Made by a program: the position numbers and the translations under genes
The notes under the pieces: model-generated
Seen by the model: only the letters and a program-made list of their open reading frames with translations
Told to the model about the DNA's origin: nothing
The model's database searches: none
Origin: Bradyrhizobium sp. AS23.2
GTDB lineage: Bacteria > Pseudomonadota > Alphaproteobacteria > Rhizobiales > Xanthobacteraceae
Direction of reading: 5' to 3'
DNA length: 64,000 bases
Assembly (NCBI RefSeq): GCF_001908185.1
Contig: NZ_LGHM01000115.1
Coordinates: 1 to 64,000 of the forward strand
Shown here: positions 16,381 to 25,023 of the stretch, in pieces
How positions within the stretch are numbered: position 1 is the first letter of the stretch
How the letters are laid out: each line of letters starts with the position of its first letter

Positions 16381-18638
16381 TGGCCGGCTCCAAACGCAAT
16401 GGTGGCTTTGGACACAGGAGCACTCCGCGGCGCGCCAGGTCGCATCAACCGGCTATTGAGTCGTAGCGAGTTGGCGACGACCGTTATGGACGAGAGGGAC
16501 ATGGCGATAGCGGCAAAAATAGGCGTCACTAGGCCGAGCAGAGCGAATGGCACAGCCACAATGTTGTAGATCACGGCCAATGCGAAGTTCTGCTGAACGA
16601 GGGATTGCGCTGCGCGTGATATCTCGACCGCCCGCGGAATGGCCTCGAGACTGTCACGGAGGAACACGAAATCCGCGACATTGCGGCCCACATCGGAGGC
16701 CGAGGCAGGCGCAATCGAGACATTGGCGGCCGTCAGCGCCGGGGCATCGTTCAAGCCGTCGCCCACCATCAGCACTTTGCGACCGGCTTGCCTCAAGGTG
16801 GAAACATGCGCGATCTTTTCGGCTGGCCCAGCCTCGGAAATCCAGGGAAGGCCGAGCTGCTGAGCAATGTCCTGCACGCGACAGTCCTTGTCCCCGGACA
16901 GGATTTCGGCAGAGATGCCTGACTTCGTCAGTTCTGCGACGGCCTTCTGCGCGCCGTCACGCATGGCGTCGTTGAAGGTGAAGTAGGTTTGGCCTTTACC
17001 GTTGATTGCGAACGCGACGGTCGCTTCCTGATCTCCTTTGCGGCATCGCCCGCCGGCGATCGCCCAGTCGGGACGCCCCAATCTATAGACGTTGGCGCCG
17101 CAATGCGCCTCAAGGCCTTTGCCCGGATGCTCAGCCACGGCGTCCAAATCAACCCGCCGGAACGGATCGCCAAGAGTTGCCAGTGCTTGTGAATAGGGAT
17201 GATACGATTGCATGGCGATGGTGGCTGCCAAAGCCAACATGTCGGCGCCGGTATCGCCCGTTATCGTCGGCTGCGAGCGTCCCAACGTCAGCGTTCCTGT
17301 CTTGTCGAAGACCGCCGTATCGACCTCTGCGAGCCGCTCCAATGCGCCGCCGTCTTTCGGCATGATGCCCAGCTCGAACAGCCGGCCCGCGGCGACGACA
17401 TGAACCATGGGAACGGCAAGTCCGAGCGCGCAGGGGCAAGTGATGATCAGAACGGCAATCGCAATGGTGATGGCGCGATGAGGGTCACCGGAGACCATCA
17501 TCCAGCCGACAAAGGCAAGACTCGCGAGCGCGTGAACAGCAGGCGCATAGAGCCGTGCGGCACGATCGGCGATCCGCCGATAGGACGCGCGCCCCCTTTC
17601 CGCGGCTTCCGTCATGCGCATGATGTCGGCAAGAAACGAATTGGCGGCAGTCCTCGTTGCGACGATTGTCAGCGGACCCGTCAGATTGAGGATGCCGGCT
17701 TCCAGTTCGGTCCCCGCCTTGGCCTGAACCGGGACGCTTTCGCCTGACACGAAGGAATGGTCGAGCTCGGAAGTTCCCTTGATCACCCGCGCATTGACGG
17801 GCACGCGTTCGCCGGCCGCGAGCAGAATCGTCATGCCGGGCTCGATCTCGTCCATCGCCACGTAGGTCTGCGTGCCGTCCGGCTGGAGGACGAGCGCGCC
17901 GCGCGCCGCCAGCCGCGCCAGTCCGCTGACGGCCTGTCGCGCCCGTTCCCGCATCACATGGTCCAGTGTCCGGCCAACGAGGAGGAAGAACAGCAGCGAG
18001 ACGGCGGCATCAAAATAGGCGTATGGACCGTGATGGAGTGTCTCGTACAGGCTCATGCCGAACGTGAGCAGCACGCCGATCGAGATCGGCACGTCCATGT
18101 TGGTTTGTCCATGCTTCAGGCTGCGCCAGGCCGAACGGAAGAAAAACTGGCCGGAATAAGCAAGCGTCGGCAGTGCGATCAGCGCCGAGATCCAATGAAA
18201 GAGATCGCGTGTTGGCGGTTCGGCGCCCGCCCATACCGAGGCCGACAAGAGCATGATGTTGGTGGCCGCAAAGCCCGCTACCGCCAGTGCGCGCAGCAGT
18301 TCGGACAGGACAGCATCCTTGCCGGCCGCATCGGCGTCGTGCAGGTGAGCCCGATAGCCGAGCGCTTCCAGAGCTGCCATGAATTGCGGTGGCACGTCGC
18401 CGCGCCAAACGACTGCTACGCGGCGGGTTGAAAGATTGGCGCGTGCCCGAACTACACGATCGAGCCCGCTGAGCGCCGCTTCGATACGTTGCAGGCACGC
18501 GCCGCAATGGATGTCCGGCACCGACAGATCGGTCTGGCGCAGCCCATCCTCAACCATCCTGCTCGCAAGCAGGATCTCGTCATTCAGGTTCTGAACCTGA
18601 TGCAAACAGAGTTCGGCGCCAGGTGCGCAGCAACTCAT
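16377..18638 (-). CDS. ccoI: Copper-translocating P-type ATPase CcoI/FixI
   Basis: This 753-residue P1B-type ATPase delivers copper for assembly of the cbb3 oxidase. An N-terminal Cys-rich start (MSCCAPGAELC) and a heavy-metal-associated domain with HCGACLQRI are followed by membrane helices. The ion-channel motif is CPCALGLAVP, the phosphorylation site is DKTGTLT, and the hinge is GDGLNDAPAL. The TGES-equivalent is SGESVPV. It overlaps ccoS downstream and sits 24 bases after the DUF2189 gene, all in the ccoN-to-ccoS direction. Confidence 0.95.
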   Translation of the reverse strand: MSCCAPGAELCLHQVQNLNDEILLASRMVEDGLRQTDLSVPDIHCGACLQRIEAALSGLDRVVRARANLSTRRVAVVWRGDVPPQFMAALEALGYRAHLHDADAAGKDAVLSELLRALAVAGFAATNIMLLSASVWAGAEPPTRDLFHWISALIALPTLAYSGQFFFRSAWRSLKHGQTNMDVPISIGVLLTFGMSLYETLHHGPYAYFDAAVSLLFFLLVGRTLDHVMRERARQAVSGLARLAARGALVLQPDGTQTYVAMDEIEPGMTILLAAGERVPVNARVIKGTSELDHSFVSGESVPVQAKAGTELEAGILNLTGPLTIVATRTAANSFLADIMRMTEAAERGRASYRRIADRAARLYAPAVHALASLAFVGWMMVSGDPHRAITIAIAVLIITCPCALGLAVPMVHVVAAGRLFELGIMPKDGGALERLAEVDTAVFDKTGTLTLGRSQPTITGDTGADMLALAATIAMQSYHPYSQALATLGDPFRRVDLDAVAEHPGKGLEAHCGANVYRLGRPDWAIAGGRCRKGDQEATVAFAINGKGQTYFTFNDAMRDGAQKAVAELTKSGISAEILSGDKDCRVQDIAQQLGLPWISEAGPAEKIAHVSTLRQAGRKVLMVGDGLNDAPALTAANVSIAPASASDVGRNVADFVFLRDSLEAIPRAVEISRAAQSLVQQNFALAVIYNIVAVPFALLGLVTPIFAAIAMSLSSITVVANSLRLNSRLMRPGAPRSAPVSKATIAFGAGQ

Positions 18639-18662
18639 GGACAGGCTCCGTCCTTCGACCCA

Positions 18663-19457
18663 CTAATCCGTTGCGGGCTCGACCGAGCGATAGGCGTGCC
18701 AGGTCGCATGACCCAGCCATGGATAGATCACGATCAGCCCCAGCATCCCGGTAGCCAGGCTCACGAGGAACAGCGCGAGCACCATCGTCGCCCAGATCAG
18801 AAGTACACGCAGATTGTTCCAGACGAGAGCCATGCTGGACCCCATCGCGGTCAGCGCGTCCGTGCGCCGGTCGAGCAACATCGGGACGGAGAAAACACTG
18901 ATCGCAAAGGAGAACGCAGCGAACAGGCCGCCCACGGCCGTGCCCACAACGAGCATGGCCCAGCCGACCCGCGTGGTGAACAGCATCGGTGCGATACGAT
19001 CGAGGCCCGGAAAGGCGACCATCCCGAAGAACAGGGCGTAGATCAGCACGGCTGCCCGGATCCAGACGATCATGAGCAACGAGAGCAGCACGCCGGTAAA
19101 CAGGATCTGGCCGCCCGATCGCGGTTTCACGAAGACAAGATGGTTCCAGCGCAACGGCAGGCCTTCTTCGATCCGTCGGCTTTTCTCATAGAGTCCGACC
19201 GCAAGAATCGGACCGATCACCATGAAGCCGGCGAACAGCGGAAACAGGATGTAGTCGCGCTTCAGCAGGATCAGGCCGCTGACGAGCGCGATCGAGATCA
19301 TGAAGATGACGACGCCGTAGGCAAGGCTCAGCGGCATCTGGGTCGTGAAATCTCGCCAGCCCGACGCCAGCCACTTGAAGGGATCACGCGTCGCGAGAGC
19401 GCGTGCCCAACGATTGACCGTCGGAAGCGGCGGCGCCAAGGAAGGAAGCATCGTCAT
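18663..19457 (-). CDS. DUF2189-type integral membrane protein
   Basis: The start is the ATG at 19457 (MTMLPSLAPPLPTVNRWAR), which overlaps the preceding short gene's stop and has AGGA upstream. The 264-residue product has about six hydrophobic segments. It carries the DUF2189 pattern (IGPILAVGLYEKSRRIEEG, PLLAVGLY-like; RTDALTAMGSSMALVWNN). Members of this family are often found beside cytochrome oxidase genes, but their role is not known to me. Here it stands between the oxidase subunits and ccoI, where other bacteria have ccoG and ccoH. A role in oxidase assembly is an inference from that location. Confidence 0.8.
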   Translation of the reverse strand: MTMLPSLAPPLPTVNRWARALATRDPFKWLASGWRDFTTQMPLSLAYGVVIFMISIALVSGLILLKRDYILFPLFAGFMVIGPILAVGLYEKSRRIEEGLPLRWNHLVFVKPRSGGQILFTGVLLSLLMIVWIRAAVLIYALFFGMVAFPGLDRIAPMLFTTRVGWAMLVVGTAVGGLFAAFSFAISVFSVPMLLDRRTDALTAMGSSMALVWNNLRVLLIWATMVLALFLVSLATGMLGLIVIYPWLGHATWHAYRSVEPATD

Positions 19458-19708
19458 CGCTTGTTTCCTCTTGTCGTGTTGTCGAGGGCCGATGGTGAAC
19501 AGGCCGACTGAGCCGCGCGGTAGGCAAGCGCGACCGGACCCGTCTCGTCGCGGCGAAGATGGCTGACGCAATCCGGCTGCGACATCGTGGCGACGTAGAC
19601 GAGATGCGCATTCGCGGCGAGAATAACGATCAGCCCAAACCCAACCAGAATCCAGAGCAGGACCGTCGCCCTGCCGGTGCGGCGCCGGCCGACGGCGAAG
19701 CTGCTCAT
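19454..19708 (-). CDS. Short single-membrane-span protein in cco operon (FixH-like N-terminus?)
   Basis: This 84-residue protein (MSSFAVGRRRTGRATVLLWI...) has one membrane helix at ~14-38. A short periplasmic tail follows with two Cys (SQPDCVSH and AQSACSP). It overlaps ccoP upstream and the DUF2189 gene downstream by ATGA, so all three are translationally coupled. The TGR-x4-L pattern before the helix resembles the start of FixH/CcoH, but the roughly 100-residue periplasmic domain of CcoH is missing. It may be a reduced CcoH or an unrelated oxidase-linked protein. The paired Cys could hold metal. Confidence 0.65.
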   Translation of the reverse strand: MSSFAVGRRRTGRATVLLWILVGFGLIVILAANAHLVYVATMSQPDCVSHLRRDETGPVALAYRAAQSACSPSALDNTTRGNKR

Positions 19709-20589
19709 GGCCCGGGCATCCTCTTGTCGACCACATACAGCGTCAGGATCTTCCGATCGAGTTTGGAGAGACGGCTCTCCCAGGTCGGCATATGTCCCTG
19801 GCGGCCGCCCCACACGGTGGTGTCGATGGTTTCGAAGTCGCCGCCATAGATCCAGAAGCGATCGGTCAGGTTGGGGGCGCCGACGTCCGGATTGCCCTTG
19901 GCGTCAGGACCATGGCAGGCGGTGCAATTGGCGGCGAAGAGCGCCTTGCCGGCTTCGACCTTGACGGGGTCGACATCCTTAGCGCCGGGATGCGACAGGG
20001 CATAGACATAGCTCACGACGTCGAGCTCCTCCTTGTGCGCCAGCATCTGGTCGCGGCCGAATGCCGGCATCTGCGAGACATGCGTATCGGGGTGGGCGGA
20101 GTTCACGCCGACGCGGATGGTGTTGAAGATGTCCTCAGGCTTGCCACCCCATAGCCAGGACGTCGTCGTCAGGTTCGGGAAGCCTGGACCGCCTTTGACA
20201 TCCACGCCATGACACGCGGCGCAATTGTTTCCGAACAGAGTGCGGCCGGTCTCACGCACGACATCCATCAGCTTCGGATCGGATTGGATTGCCGCAAAAT
20301 CTTCCGTCTCGATCCGCTTGGACCAGACGCCGCGCTCCAATGCGGCGTCCTGGAGCGAAGCCTTGACCAGCGCCCGCTGGTCGGTTCCGAGCAGGCCCCT
20401 GGTATAGGTGACGCCCAGCGGCCAGGCGGGCATCAGCACCCAATAGCCGACCGAGAATAGGAACGCCAGGGTCAGGAAGAAATAGAGCACACGCGGAACG
20501 GGCGTGTCCAACTCCTTCAGACCGCTCCATTCATGGCCTGTCGTAAGATAGCCGGTATAGCTATCGCGGTCCGGTTGCTCTACTGCCAT
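19705..20589 (-). CDS. ccoP: cbb3 oxidase subunit III, dihaem cytochrome c CcoP/FixP
   Basis: This 294-residue protein has an N-terminal membrane anchor (VLYFFLTLAFLFSVGYWVL) and two class I cytochrome c domains. The haem sites are NNCAACHG and NCTACHG. Axial Met candidates lie in QMPAF and HMPTW. It accepts electrons from soluble cytochrome c and passes them to CcoO. Its length matches FixP. The start overlaps the end of ccoQ by about 10 bases. The order N-O-Q-P is the standard cbb3 operon. Confidence 0.95.
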   Translation of the reverse strand: MAVEQPDRDSYTGYLTTGHEWSGLKELDTPVPRVLYFFLTLAFLFSVGYWVLMPAWPLGVTYTRGLLGTDQRALVKASLQDAALERGVWSKRIETEDFAAIQSDPKLMDVVRETGRTLFGNNCAACHGVDVKGGPGFPNLTTTSWLWGGKPEDIFNTIRVGVNSAHPDTHVSQMPAFGRDQMLAHKEELDVVSYVYALSHPGAKDVDPVKVEAGKALFAANCTACHGPDAKGNPDVGAPNLTDRFWIYGGDFETIDTTVWGGRQGHMPTWESRLSKLDRKILTLYVVDKRMPGP

Positions 20590-20747
20590 GGTCCTGCCTC
20601 ATCGCGAAAGATGGATCGGGAGGCGTCATCGAACCGTTTCTTGTTCGAGGGTTTCATGGCGTAGATCACGACTGCGACCAACATCGCGATCAGATAAAAC
20701 AGCCCGAAGGATTTCGAGAACCCAACAAGGAATGCATGTTCGATCAT
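20580..20747 (-). CDS. ccoQ: cbb3 oxidase subunit IV CcoQ/FixQ
   Basis: A 55-residue frame reads MIEHAFLVGFSKSFGLFYLI, then a hydrophobic helix, and ends KPSNKKRFDDASRSIF with a short tail. Its single membrane helix followed by the conserved KPSNKKRFD-A motif is diagnostic of CcoQ, which stabilises the oxidase. Its ATG overlaps the ccoO stop and its stop overlaps the ccoP start. Confidence 0.93.
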   Translation of the reverse strand: MIEHAFLVGFSKSFGLFYLIAMLVAVVIYAMKPSNKKRFDDASRSIFRDEAGPWQ

Positions 20748-21487
20748 TGCTCTATTCCGGCTTGTGCAGTCGTCCTATGCGCCGCGTCTGTGAGGCGTCC
20801 GAGGATCTGGAGATAGGCGACCAGCGCATCCGTCTCGGTCAGGTGACTGGGATTTCCGTCAAATGCACGCATCGTGGTGGCTTTGCCATATCGCTTGATC
20901 ACGCCGTCAGCTTGAGGCGAATCCGGATTTGCCTGGGCATAGGCATCGACGGCGGCATTGGCGATCATGTCGTCGGTATAGGGGACCCCGACGGCGCGCT
21001 GCGCCTTCAGATGCAGGCCGAGATCATCGGTGCGCAGCTCGGTCGTGAGCAGCCAAGTGTAGGCGGGCATCACCGAGACCGGCACAACGTCACGCGGGTT
21101 GTTTAGATGCGCGACATGCCACTGGTCGGAATATTTCTCTCCGATACGGGCGAGATCCGGCCCCGTGCGCTTCGAACCCCAAAGCATCGGATGGTCGTAT
21201 TTGGATTCGACCGCGAGCGAGTATGGGCCATAACGGTCGACCTCGTCGCGAAGCGTACGGATCATCTGCGAATGGCAGGCGTAGCAGCCCTCCCGGATGT
21301 AGATGTTGCGGCCGGCGAGCTCGAGCGGCGTGTATACCCGCATGTCGGGAGCATCTTCCACCGTCTGGTGGATGGTGAAGAGTGGCGCAATCTCGACAAG
21401 GCCGCCGATGCTTGCGACGCCGATGATCGCGAGCGTCAAACCGATCGCCTTGCGTTCGACCCGGTAGTGAACTCCGAAAAGCGACAT
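20744..21487 (-). CDS. ccoO: cbb3 oxidase subunit II, monohaem cytochrome c CcoO/FixO
   Basis: This 247-residue membrane-anchored cytochrome c has an N-terminal helix (IGLTLAIIGVASIGGLVEI). The haem-binding CYACHSQMIR near residue 70 is followed by the conserved FixO motifs YDHPMLWGSKRTGPDLARIG and YSDQWHVAHLNNPRDVVP. It carries electrons from CcoP to the CcoN catalytic subunit. It lies six bases after ccoN and its stop overlaps ccoQ. Confidence 0.95.
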   Translation of the reverse strand: MSLFGVHYRVERKAIGLTLAIIGVASIGGLVEIAPLFTIHQTVEDAPDMRVYTPLELAGRNIYIREGCYACHSQMIRTLRDEVDRYGPYSLAVESKYDHPMLWGSKRTGPDLARIGEKYSDQWHVAHLNNPRDVVPVSVMPAYTWLLTTELRTDDLGLHLKAQRAVGVPYTDDMIANAAVDAYAQANPDSPQADGVIKRYGKATTMRAFDGNPSHLTETDALVAYLQILGRLTDAAHRTTAQAGIEQ

Positions 21488-21493
21488 GGTGCA

Positions 21494-23149
21494 CTACTCC
21501 GCAGCCTGAAGCACGCCGGCACCGACCGCGGCCGGCTGGGGAACGTCGCTCGCCTGGTTTGTCGACAGGCCGGGCACCTTGATCGTCATCCAGATGTTGT
21601 AGACGCCAAGGCATCCGCCGATCAGAAACAGCAATCCGCCGACGGCGCGGGCGATGTAGTAGGGATGCATCGCGATCAGCGTGTCGATGAAGGAATAGGC
21701 GAGTGTGCCGCTCTCATTGTAGGTTCGCCACATCAGGCCCTGGACGACGCCAGAATTCCACATCGCGAAGACGTAGATGACGCTCCCGGACAGCGCGAGC
21801 CAAAAATGAGCCTCGACGAGTCCTGGCGAATACATGCGCTCGCGCTTCCACAGCCAGGGTACGCAGGCATAGATCGATCCGAAGGTGATCATGGCGACCC
21901 AGCCGAGCGCGCCGGCATGGACATGGCCGATCGTCCAGTCCGTGTAGTGCGACAGCGAATTCACCGAACGGATCGCCATGAACGATCCTTCGAAGGTAGT
22001 AAGGCCGTAGAACACGCCCGCCACCATCATGAAGCGCAGCGTGGCGTCATCGCGTACCTTGTCCCAGGCGCCATTGAGCGTGAGCAACACGTTGCCGGCC
22101 GATGCCCAGGACGGGATCAGCAGCATGAGGGAGAAGGTCATGCCGAGCGTCTGCACCCACTGCGGCAGAGCCGTGTAATGCAGGTGATGCGAGCCGGCCC
22201 ACATGTAGAAGAAGGTGATGCCCCAGAAGCTGATGATGGACATCCGGTAGGAGAAGATCGGCCGTCCCGCGCGCATCGGCAGGAAGTAGTACATCATGCC
22301 GAGGAAGCCAGCGGTGAGAAAGAAGGCGACGGCATTGTGCCCGTACCACCACTGGGTCATGGCGTCCTGTACGCCCGAGAAGGCCGAGTAGCTCTTGGAG
22401 TGACCGAGCGAAACCGGAACGGCGAGGTTGTTGACGATGTGAAGGATCGCCACCACCAGGATGAACGCCATGTAGTACCAGTTCGAGACGTAGATGTGCG
22501 GTTCCTTGCGCCGCGCCAACGTGCGCAAGTAAAGCACGAAATAGGTCACCCACACCACGACCAGCCACAGATCGGTGTACCATTCGGGCTCGGCGTACTC
22601 CTTAGACTGGGTAATCCCCATCAGGTAGCCGGTGACGGCGAGGAGGCAGAACAGGTTGTAGCCGAAGACCACGAACCAGGGCGTTACCTGGTCAGGAAGG
22701 CGGGCACGGGACGTCCGTTGCATGACGTAGAACGAGGTGGCGATCAGGGCGTTGCCGCCGAACCCGAAAATCACCGACGTGGTGTGGGCCGGCCGCAAAC
22801 GACCAAAGCTCGACCAGCCCACTCCAAAAGTCAGGTCGGGATCGACGAGCTGCCAGGCGACCCAATCGCCGACCGCAAGGCCGATCACGGCCCACGCCAT
22901 GGAAAGGATGATGCCGACCTTGGAGGGGTCGTCATAGTAATGGGCGAGTCGGTCGCCGGACGGCTCCGGCAGATAGTAGCTTCCGCCGATGCGGAAGATC
23001 ATGAGGAGGCCGGAAAGGAAAATCAGAGCGCCATGGACCCCCATGACATCATCGCGTCCGACGATGATGATGAGCCCGCCGCATACGGTGACGGCCAAGC
23101 TGATCAGTATCGCGCGTTGCCGTTCAATCAGAGTGAGTTGAGCGATCAT
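21494..23149 (-). CDS. ccoN: cbb3 oxidase catalytic subunit I CcoN/FixN
   Basis: This 551-residue, about 14-helix haem-copper oxidase subunit reduces O2 with high affinity. The conserved His-bearing segments are WWYGHNAVAFFLTAG (Cu-B/Tyr-linked region), SHHLHYTALPQW and WTIGHVHAGALGW. MHPYYIARAVGG closes the protein. It is the first gene of the N-O-Q-P operon. The 123 bases upstream separate it from the ferredoxin-cyclase-globin gene on the same strand. Only a half-site (ATCAG near 23185) resembles an FNR/FixK box, so regulation cannot be read with confidence. Confidence 0.96.
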   Translation of the reverse strand: MIAQLTLIERQRAILISLAVTVCGGLIIIVGRDDVMGVHGALIFLSGLLMIFRIGGSYYLPEPSGDRLAHYYDDPSKVGIILSMAWAVIGLAVGDWVAWQLVDPDLTFGVGWSSFGRLRPAHTTSVIFGFGGNALIATSFYVMQRTSRARLPDQVTPWFVVFGYNLFCLLAVTGYLMGITQSKEYAEPEWYTDLWLVVVWVTYFVLYLRTLARRKEPHIYVSNWYYMAFILVVAILHIVNNLAVPVSLGHSKSYSAFSGVQDAMTQWWYGHNAVAFFLTAGFLGMMYYFLPMRAGRPIFSYRMSIISFWGITFFYMWAGSHHLHYTALPQWVQTLGMTFSLMLLIPSWASAGNVLLTLNGAWDKVRDDATLRFMMVAGVFYGLTTFEGSFMAIRSVNSLSHYTDWTIGHVHAGALGWVAMITFGSIYACVPWLWKRERMYSPGLVEAHFWLALSGSVIYVFAMWNSGVVQGLMWRTYNESGTLAYSFIDTLIAMHPYYIARAVGGLLFLIGGCLGVYNIWMTIKVPGLSTNQASDVPQPAAVGAGVLQAAE

Positions 23150-23272
23150 TTACGGCTGCCCCGCAGAGTTCGACACTTTGGCTGGATCAGTCTCGCCGGA
23201 AGCGACCTTCTTTTCGCGAAGACGCTTGCCGATTCTTGGATGTCCTTGCGGCGTTTTGCCCGAGAGGTAGGC

Positions 23273-24685
23273 TTATGACGTGGTTAGGTCGGGAGACAGA
23301 CGACCGGCGACCGGAAGCATGTTCGTCTCGGCGCCATCGACCATCAGTTCGGAGATCGTGCCGAAAATCGCGATCCAGGAGGCGCGAATCTCCGGTGTGA
23401 AATCGTCGCCCAGAAATTCCGCAAGCGTCAGCAGCAAGGCATTTGCGACCTTGCCGTAGTGATCGCTTCGCACACCGTAGCGGCAATGTCGCCGTCCCAA
23501 CGCACGTACGCCGCCCTCGATCTCCGTCAATCGGTTCAATCCCTTGACGAGCGAATTCAGCATAGACACCAGCATCCTTTGCTGGACGGCCAAATCGTTC
23601 TTGAACAGCCCCCGAAGCTCCGGATTCTCTTCGAAGAGAACCGTGTAGAAGCGCTCGCCAAACGCCATCAGGCGCGGCGCGACCTGATGGAAGGAAGACT
23701 GAACGATGAGGACCGGATCGGTGCAATTGAAGCCGTCGCACGCATGGAGGCTTGTGGCTTCCGACACGCCGTTGAGCTTTGGCTTGATAGCGGGACCGAG
23801 GCGAAGTGCGCCAGGCAGATGGGCAACGACGCTGTCGCTCAAGAGAATCGGCGCACCGACCCGCTTTGTCATGCGCTCGATCCGGCTGGCGAGGTTCACG
23901 GTGTTGCCGACGACCGTGATCTGCCGCCTGCCGGGATGACCGATCCGGCCCAGAATGACCTGCCCAAAATGTACCCCAATGCCAAGGCGGAGCGCGATGT
24001 CGAGATCGCGCTCAAAGATCGGTGAAAGCCGGCGTGCGGCATCCTGCATCCCAACGGCGGAGCGAACGGCGTTCCGGCAAGCAGTCGCCGGCGGCTCGCC
24101 GCGAATCCCAAAAACTGCCAGAAGCCCATCTCCAATGTATTTGTCGACAAAGCCGTTATTGTTCATGATGATCTCGGCCGCCGTGGCAAAATGGCTGTTG
24201 AGGAAATAAACGACGTCGTAAGGCAGGCTCTTTTCGGTTTGGCTGGTGAAGTTGCGTATGTCGCAAAACAGCACGGCGACTTCGAGCTCCTCTTCTTCGG
24301 CACCGGAGCGGGTGCCGAGTTCGTCAAGATCGAGGAGGATAACGTCTTGTGGACTTTGTAACAGCCGGCGCGCAATGACTTCGCCGTAGACCCTGGTCTG
24401 GCAGGCCAGACGCGTAAAGTCGTCCCATCCCCGCGCTGAGGCGACGCTCTGTTCCAGCGGAGTACGGGGCGAGACATGTGATAGGCCGTCCAGAATCAGA
24501 ACACGGCAAGTCGTGCAACGGGCCTGGCCGCCGCATTGATGGTGGTGCGGAATCCGGTTCTGGATGGACGCATCGAGCAAGGTCTGACCATCGATCGCCT
24601 CGATCGTCGTCCCGTGAGAGTAGGTCACTCGGTGAGTAGCGCGACCGACCTGCGGGTTCGTCCCTGTCTCGTCCGCGACTGTCAT
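23273..24685 (-). CDS. Three-domain ferredoxin - class III nucleotidyl cyclase - globin protein
   Basis: From ATG 24685 (GGAAAGG upstream, overlapping the previous stop) this 470-residue protein has three parts. Residues ~15-105 are a plant-type [2Fe-2S] ferredoxin with Cys51, Cys57, Cys60 and Cys95 (CGGQARCTTC, then LACQT). Residues ~133-315 are a class III cyclase with metal Asp142 in FCDIRNF, Asp186 in GDGLLAVFG, and Asn264/Arg268 in NTVNLASRIE. Residues ~325-455 are a globin of the bacterial haemoglobin type, with a Tyr at the B10-like position (RFYTVLFEENPEL) and probable proximal His400 in LGRRHCRYGV. It presumably makes a cyclic nucleotide in response to redox and O2/NO state. It stands directly upstream of the cbb3 operon. 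Confidence 0.88.
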   Translation of the reverse strand: MTVADETGTNPQVGRATHRVTYSHGTTIEAIDGQTLLDASIQNRIPHHHQCGGQARCTTCRVLILDGLSHVSPRTPLEQSVASARGWDDFTRLACQTRVYGEVIARRLLQSPQDVILLDLDELGTRSGAEEEELEVAVLFCDIRNFTSQTEKSLPYDVVYFLNSHFATAAEIIMNNNGFVDKYIGDGLLAVFGIRGEPPATACRNAVRSAVGMQDAARRLSPIFERDLDIALRLGIGVHFGQVILGRIGHPGRRQITVVGNTVNLASRIERMTKRVGAPILLSDSVVAHLPGALRLGPAIKPKLNGVSEATSLHACDGFNCTDPVLIVQSSFHQVAPRLMAFGERFYTVLFEENPELRGLFKNDLAVQQRMLVSMLNSLVKGLNRLTEIEGGVRALGRRHCRYGVRSDHYGKVANALLLTLAEFLGDDFTPEIRASWIAIFGTISELMVDGAETNMLPVAGRLSPDLTTS

Positions 24686-25023
24686 GCCATGCGGCCTTTC
24701 CATCTAGTGGTATCCGATGTCGGCGCGCGGACCTTTCTGCGGAACACCCAATAGGGCCACCCGGGGTAGGTCAGGACGACAGCAAGCAGGAACAGGGTGC
24801 CGACCAGGAGGAAAGCCTGCGTGCGCGGCGGGGACGCTGCGTCCCAAAGCGTCAACGGGTAGGGTACGATCATCGGATAGAGGCTGGTCGCGATGCCGAG
24901 ATGGGACAGCAGGAACAGGCCTATAAAGGATGATGCACCATCGGTGAACGCCGGCAACAGGATGGGCCAGGCAATGTCCCAGGCAAATTGAATCTGCGAT
25001 AGCAGTACGGGATCGAAGAACAT
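24682..25023 (-). pseudogene. In-frame fusion relic of cytochrome bd oxidase subunits I and II
   Basis: The first ~32 residues (MFFDPVLLSQIQFAWDIAW, PILLPAFT) match the N-terminus of the CydA/CioA family, but the haem-ligating His after W is Pro here. From SFIGLFLLSHLG onward the sequence matches the C-terminus of CydB/CioB (SLYPMIVPYPLTLWDAA, QAFLLVGTLF, YWVFRRKVR). About 700 residues between them are missing. A deletion has thus fused cydA and cydB in frame. The 113-codon frame stays open with a plausible ribosome binding site, and its stop overlaps the cyclase start. It may still be translated as a small three-helix protein or act only as a leader. Confidence 0.75.

Noticed and set aside
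18489..19511. 340-codon plus-strand frame
   Set aside because: Antisense to ccoI and the DUF2189 gene; extremely rich in Gln, His, Asp and Arg, as expected for a shadow frame.
23180..23193. Possible FNR/FixK box (TTTGGCTGGATCAG) upstream of ccoN
   Set aside because: Only the right half (ATCAG) fits TTGAT-N4-ATCAA; the left half has three mismatches. Too weak to call an oxygen-responsive site.
21107..23278. 723-codon open frame on the plus strand
   Set aside because: It lies antisense to ccoO and ccoN, is full of His/Asp/Arg with no motif, and is explained by the high-GC codon use of those genes.
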